A DNA stretch of 64,000 bases from Comamonas testosteroni (GTDB lineage Bacteria > Pseudomonadota > Gammaproteobacteria > Burkholderiales > Burkholderiaceae_C). The notes under the pieces are model-generated. The model made no database searches and was not told the DNA's origin. It saw nothing but the letters and a program-made list of their open reading frames with translations. Location: assembly GCF_014076415.1 (NCBI RefSeq), contig NZ_CP043568.1:2790001-2854000 (forward strand), in the 5' to 3' direction. Position numbers and translations under genes: made by a program. Positions 60,681 to 64,000 of the stretch are shown piece after piece (the stretch's first letter is position 1; every line of letters begins with the position of its first letter).

Positions 60681-63677
60681 ATGGTCACGAAGAATGAGCA
60701 AGTGATAAGTCGGGGATCTGAATGGCGCCGCTGGGAACCGCATATACATGCGCCGGGAACCGTCCTGAATAATCAGTTTGGCGGCGACTCTCCTTGGGAA
60801 ACCTATCTCACAAATCTTGAGACTGTGACCCCAAAGATTGAGGCGTTAGCGGTGACTGATTACTACCTTACTGACACCTACGAAGAGGTGGTAAGACAAA
60901 AGATGGCAGGCCGTTTGCCAGATGTACAGCTAATTTTTCCTAATGTCGAATTGCGCCTAGATGTCGCTGCAAAGTCTGGCTTTGTCAACGTGCACCTCCT
61001 AGTTAGCCCCGAGGACCCAAACCATATTGCAGAACTGCACCGCGTTCTTCAGCGACTTCAGTTCCATGCGCATGGTGACACGTTCAATTGCACCCGGCAC
61101 GATCTGATGTCACTTGGGAAGAAAGCCGACTCCAGCATCGTCGATGATCGCGCTGCGCTTTCTCACGGTGCCACGCAGTTCAAGGTAAATTTCGACCAGC
61201 TTCGCCGCGTTATGCGCGAGAGCGATTGGGCTAAGGCCAACATTCTCATCGCGGTTGCAGGTGCGACAGGTGATGGAACTTCGGGTTTGCGCCAAGCCGC
61301 GGACGCAACCATGCGACAAGAGATTGAGAAGTTCGCCCACATCATCTTCTCGAGCAGTTCAGCACAGCGCGACTTCTGGTCTGGTCGCAAGGGCGTGACT
61401 TTCGAGCAGCTTAAGGAACGTTATGGCGGCTGTAAGCCCTGCCTGCACGGAAGCGATGCCCACGACCACAAAACCGTCGGTCAACCGGTTGAAGAGCGTT
61501 ATTCTTGGATCAAGGGTGGTCTAGAGTTCGACGCCCTGCGTCAGGCGTGCATCGACCCTGAGGGGCGAGCGTATGTCGGCAATGAATCGCCGTCCACGGC
61601 CATGCCTTCCCAAGTAATCTCGAGCCTATCTGTCGCAGACGCCAGTTGGGCTGCAACCTCGGAAATCCCACTTAATCCTGGACTCGTCGCAATCATCGGC
61701 GCGCGAGGCTCGGGCAAGACCGCACTTGCGGACATGATCGCCGCCGGCTGCGACGCAATCACCCCTGATGCTTGGAGCGCGAGTGCAAGCATAAGCCCTT
61801 CATTTCTCGTTCGTGCCCGGCAGTTGCTAGGCAGTGCGACCACAACACTGACATGGGGTGGAGGCGCTTCAGTCACGCGCTTCCTGGACGGTCGTGATGC
61901 AAATGGCCACCTTGCCTTTCCACGCGCTCGGTACTTATCGCAGCAATTTGTAGAGGAGTTGTGTTCCTCTGCCGGAGTCTCGGATGGACTAATCGCGGAG
62001 ATCGAACGCGTGATCTTCGATGCGCATCCGCATGACGATCTGGACGGCGCAATTGACTTTGCTGAATTAAGAGATTTCCGTACCGCGCGCTTCCAGCAGG
62101 CCCGAGAACGGGAGTCTGAGGCAATCGCCGACTTATCCGAGCGCATTGCCACTGAGATCGAGAAAGAAGCCTCTACCGCAAGCCTCGTGGTCCAGGTGAC
62201 GCAAAAGACCGGCCAGATCAAGAGTTACAACGAAGATCTTGCCAAACTTATCGTTAAGGGTACGGAGGCGCAGGCTATCAGACACACCCAGCTTGGACAA
62301 GTCGTGCAGACATTACGCGGCACGATCCAGGCGTACAGTAATCAGCGCCGGACATTCATTGCTCTGCAAGATGAGGTTGTTAGCACTCGTACCACGAAGG
62401 CACCCGAGCTTCTGCGTCAAGCTAAGGAGCGACACAGTCACAGCCGGCTCAGCCAGCAGCAATGGGATGAATTCCTGTTGATCTATAAAGGCGACGTTGA
62501 CAAGAGTTTGGCGAGCTACGTCGAATGGTCCGATCAGCAAATAGCGTTACTCACCGGCCCGGGCATTCCGGCCGGCGACCCTAACACACCACTCTTTCCA
62601 GACACCGCAGACATTTCGAAGTTAACGCTCAATACGCTGCTCGCTGAAATGAATCGGCTGGAGGCCCTATTAAACGCAGATAATGTAATTCGTGGTCAAT
62701 ACTCCACCCTGTCGAAACGCATCGCGCAAGAGAATGCCGCTCTCCTTAGTCTGCAATCACGCTTAGCAGACGCCCAAGGAGCGGCCGCGCGTCGTAAGGA
62801 GCTTCAGAACGAGCGCGATGCAGCCTATGGTCGAGTGTTTCAAGCAATCGTCAATGAACAGACTTCCCTTGCTGATCTTTACGCGCCGCTGATGACGCGC
62901 CTGACCGCATCGACTGGCACACTTCGCAAGCTCGGGTTCTCTGTTCGTCGAGTCGTTGACGTCACCGCCTGGGGAGCTATTGCCGAAGAAAAGCTTCTCG
63001 ACAGGCGAAAGTCTGGACCATTTCAAGGCCGCGGGGCGCTAATCGCTTTAGTGGATGCAACCCTGCGTCCAGCCTGGGAAACAGGGTCAGCCGCTGACGT
63101 GGAGGCAGCGATGGCGAATTTCATCTCGGTATACATGCGGGATCTTATGAGCCAGGCTCCCTTTGGCCAAAACCAACATGTGGAGTTTCGTGGTTGGTTG
63201 AAGCAGTTCGCGCACTGGCTTTTCGCCACCGATCACATTTCTGTGCGGTACGAAATAGTCTATGACGGGATCGATATCCGCAAGCTATCGCCTGGAACAC
63301 GAGGAATCGTACTTCTTCTTCTTTACTTGGCACTTGACGACGCAGACGATCGGCCGCTCATCATCGATCAACCAGAGGAGAACTTAGATCCAAAGTCTGT
63401 GTTCGAAGAGTTGGTAGCTTTGTTTATCGCAGCCAAGGCCAAACGCCAGGTAATCATGGTCACGCACAATGCTAACCTCGTCATCAACACCGACGCTGAT
63501 CAGATCATCGTCGCCGACGCTGGCCCTCATCCTACCGGTGGCCTGCCCCCACTCCAATATACGTCTGGCGGTCTCGAGAACGCGGTAATTCGTAAGGCCG
63601 TTTGCGACATTTTGGAAGGTGGTGAAGAGGCCTTTCGCGAACGAGCACGCCGGTTGAGGGTTCGGCTGGATCGCTAA
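60681..63677 (+). CDS. TrlF-type PHP-domain plus AAA/SMC-like ATPase
   Basis: 998 residues. The N-terminal PHP phosphoesterase-like domain (about 10-300) keeps metal-site parts: WEPHIHAPG, ALAVTDYYLTD and CLHGSDAHDHKTVGQP. A split ABC/SMC-type ATPase follows: Walker A VAIIGARGSGKTALADMIA near 341, a long helical coiled-coil region at about 455-780, then the signature and Walker B region RPLIIDQPEENLDPKSVF near 891 and H-loop IMVTHNANLVI near 926. Proteins of this make-up are named TrlF or PHP-SMC and cluster with defence genes; the mechanism is not established. ATG 60681 follows AAGGACGGTAA. Confidence 0.85.
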   Translation: MVTKNEQVISRGSEWRRWEPHIHAPGTVLNNQFGGDSPWETYLTNLETVTPKIEALAVTDYYLTDTYEEVVRQKMAGRLPDVQLIFPNVELRLDVAAKSGFVNVHLLVSPEDPNHIAELHRVLQRLQFHAHGDTFNCTRHDLMSLGKKADSSIVDDRAALSHGATQFKVNFDQLRRVMRESDWAKANILIAVAGATGDGTSGLRQAADATMRQEIEKFAHIIFSSSSAQRDFWSGRKGVTFEQLKERYGGCKPCLHGSDAHDHKTVGQPVEERYSWIKGGLEFDALRQACIDPEGRAYVGNESPSTAMPSQVISSLSVADASWAATSEIPLNPGLVAIIGARGSGKTALADMIAAGCDAITPDAWSASASISPSFLVRARQLLGSATTTLTWGGGASVTRFLDGRDANGHLAFPRARYLSQQFVEELCSSAGVSDGLIAEIERVIFDAHPHDDLDGAIDFAELRDFRTARFQQARERESEAIADLSERIATEIEKEASTASLVVQVTQKTGQIKSYNEDLAKLIVKGTEAQAIRHTQLGQVVQTLRGTIQAYSNQRRTFIALQDEVVSTRTTKAPELLRQAKERHSHSRLSQQQWDEFLLIYKGDVDKSLASYVEWSDQQIALLTGPGIPAGDPNTPLFPDTADISKLTLNTLLAEMNRLEALLNADNVIRGQYSTLSKRIAQENAALLSLQSRLADAQGAAARRKELQNERDAAYGRVFQAIVNEQTSLADLYAPLMTRLTASTGTLRKLGFSVRRVVDVTAWGAIAEEKLLDRRKSGPFQGRGALIALVDATLRPAWETGSAADVEAAMANFISVYMRDLMSQAPFGQNQHVEFRGWLKQFAHWLFATDHISVRYEIVYDGIDIRKLSPGTRGIVLLLLYLALDDADDRPLIIDQPEENLDPKSVFEELVALFIAAKAKRQVIMVTHNANLVINTDADQIIVADAGPHPTGGLPPLQYTSGGLENAVIRKAVCDILEGGEEAFRERARRLRVRLDR

Positions 63678-64000
63678 GCGAGGGATTTATCGGCGCTCTA
63701 TCCCGGCGTCTTAGCTTTCGCTGCGCTGCTTTGCTCAGAGATGGGGCGATTGCCTTGAATGGTCTGCACAAGCACTCTAGGTATCTGGCCTAGGAAACAC
63801 AGCCAACCATAAACGCTGTATGCATTTATTTGAAGGCCCTAGCTCTTCCGGAGAGCTGGGGCCTTCCCCGTTCCTGTACAGCCTTTTGTCTTCCCATTAC
63901 CCGTAAATCCTTTGCGCATGCTCCGATTTTGAGGAGCATGCGCGCCCTTTGGGTAGGTCCTGTACCCAGTAGAGCCGTTTGCCCAGTATGCGAGCGGACC
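63678..64000. other. Hairpin-rich noncoding end of window
   Basis: No gene supported. Two strong hairpins: 63833-63865 with arms AAGGCCCTAGCTCT and GAGAGCTGGGGCCTT, and 63914-63943 with perfect 11-bp arms GCGCATGCTCC and GGAGCATGCGC around GATTTTGA. The first can end TrlF transcription; the second has no T run and may be an element-specific structural site. Confidence 0.6.

Overview
The window looks like a chromosomal segment of a Comamonadaceae betaproteobacterium, most likely a Comamonas species. This is inferred from the GC-rich coding style and the overall gene content, not from a database search. Most of it is ordinary chromosome, but it carries two mobile or foreign blocks: a roughly 9.4 kb AT-rich integrated element at about 32.98-42.36 kb, and a stretch of conjugative-element (ICE) type genes with defence-like cargo from about 52.2 kb to the right edge.

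Bases 1-32.8 kb hold housekeeping and accessory genes. They comprise the end of a membrane protein followed by an M20 amidohydrolase, a cation/proton antiporter overlapping ybdK, a GGDEF protein, DUF2322 and DUF2167 proteins, an aldo/keto reductase, an MFS transporter, a lipoprotein amidohydrolase, FUSC and APC transporters, an EVE protein, a GlsB-type small membrane protein, a C40 peptidase, an isochorismatase-like hydrolase, and a VOC/AraC pair beside a decayed outer-membrane beta-barrel gene. After these come prpE, a phosphomannomutase and waaA. On the minus strand there is an efflux cluster in the order membrane fusion protein, RND pump, PCMT-like methyltransferase, rhodanese, TolC-like outer-membrane protein.

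Bases 32.98-42.36 kb are an element inserted inside msrA, at the codons for the catalytic-cysteine motif GCFWC. The broken 5' end of msrA is at 32953-33030. The element supplies a new ribosome-binding site, start codon and first codons, so a full hybrid MsrA is read from 42292. Between near-identical att copies lie an XRE regulator with four 15-bp tandem operator-like repeats, an unknown exported protein, a small unknown protein, a GC-rich Gabija anti-phage pair (gajA, gajB), mobC and a relaxase, about 1 kb of hairpin-dense noncoding DNA, and a tyrosine recombinase. It is best described as an integrative mobilizable element with Gabija cargo.

Bases 42.8-52.1 kb return to chromosome: a His-rich TonB-dependent receptor (ZnuD-like), a tyrosine-recombinase-like gene whose catalytic residues look degraded, pdxH, a MobA-like nucleotidyltransferase, sodC, a ChaC-like cyclotransferase, an OmpA-domain protein, an NTF2-like protein and gloA.

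Bases 52.2-64 kb start at a truncated ClbS/DfsB gene. They contain unknown proteins, a MobH/HD-type TraI relaxase with two flanking ICE-style genes, and then two plus-strand genes, a McrA-like HNH endonuclease and a PHP-plus-AAA ATPase of the TrlF type. These two form the best candidate here for a less-described defence system. The window ends in strong hairpins.
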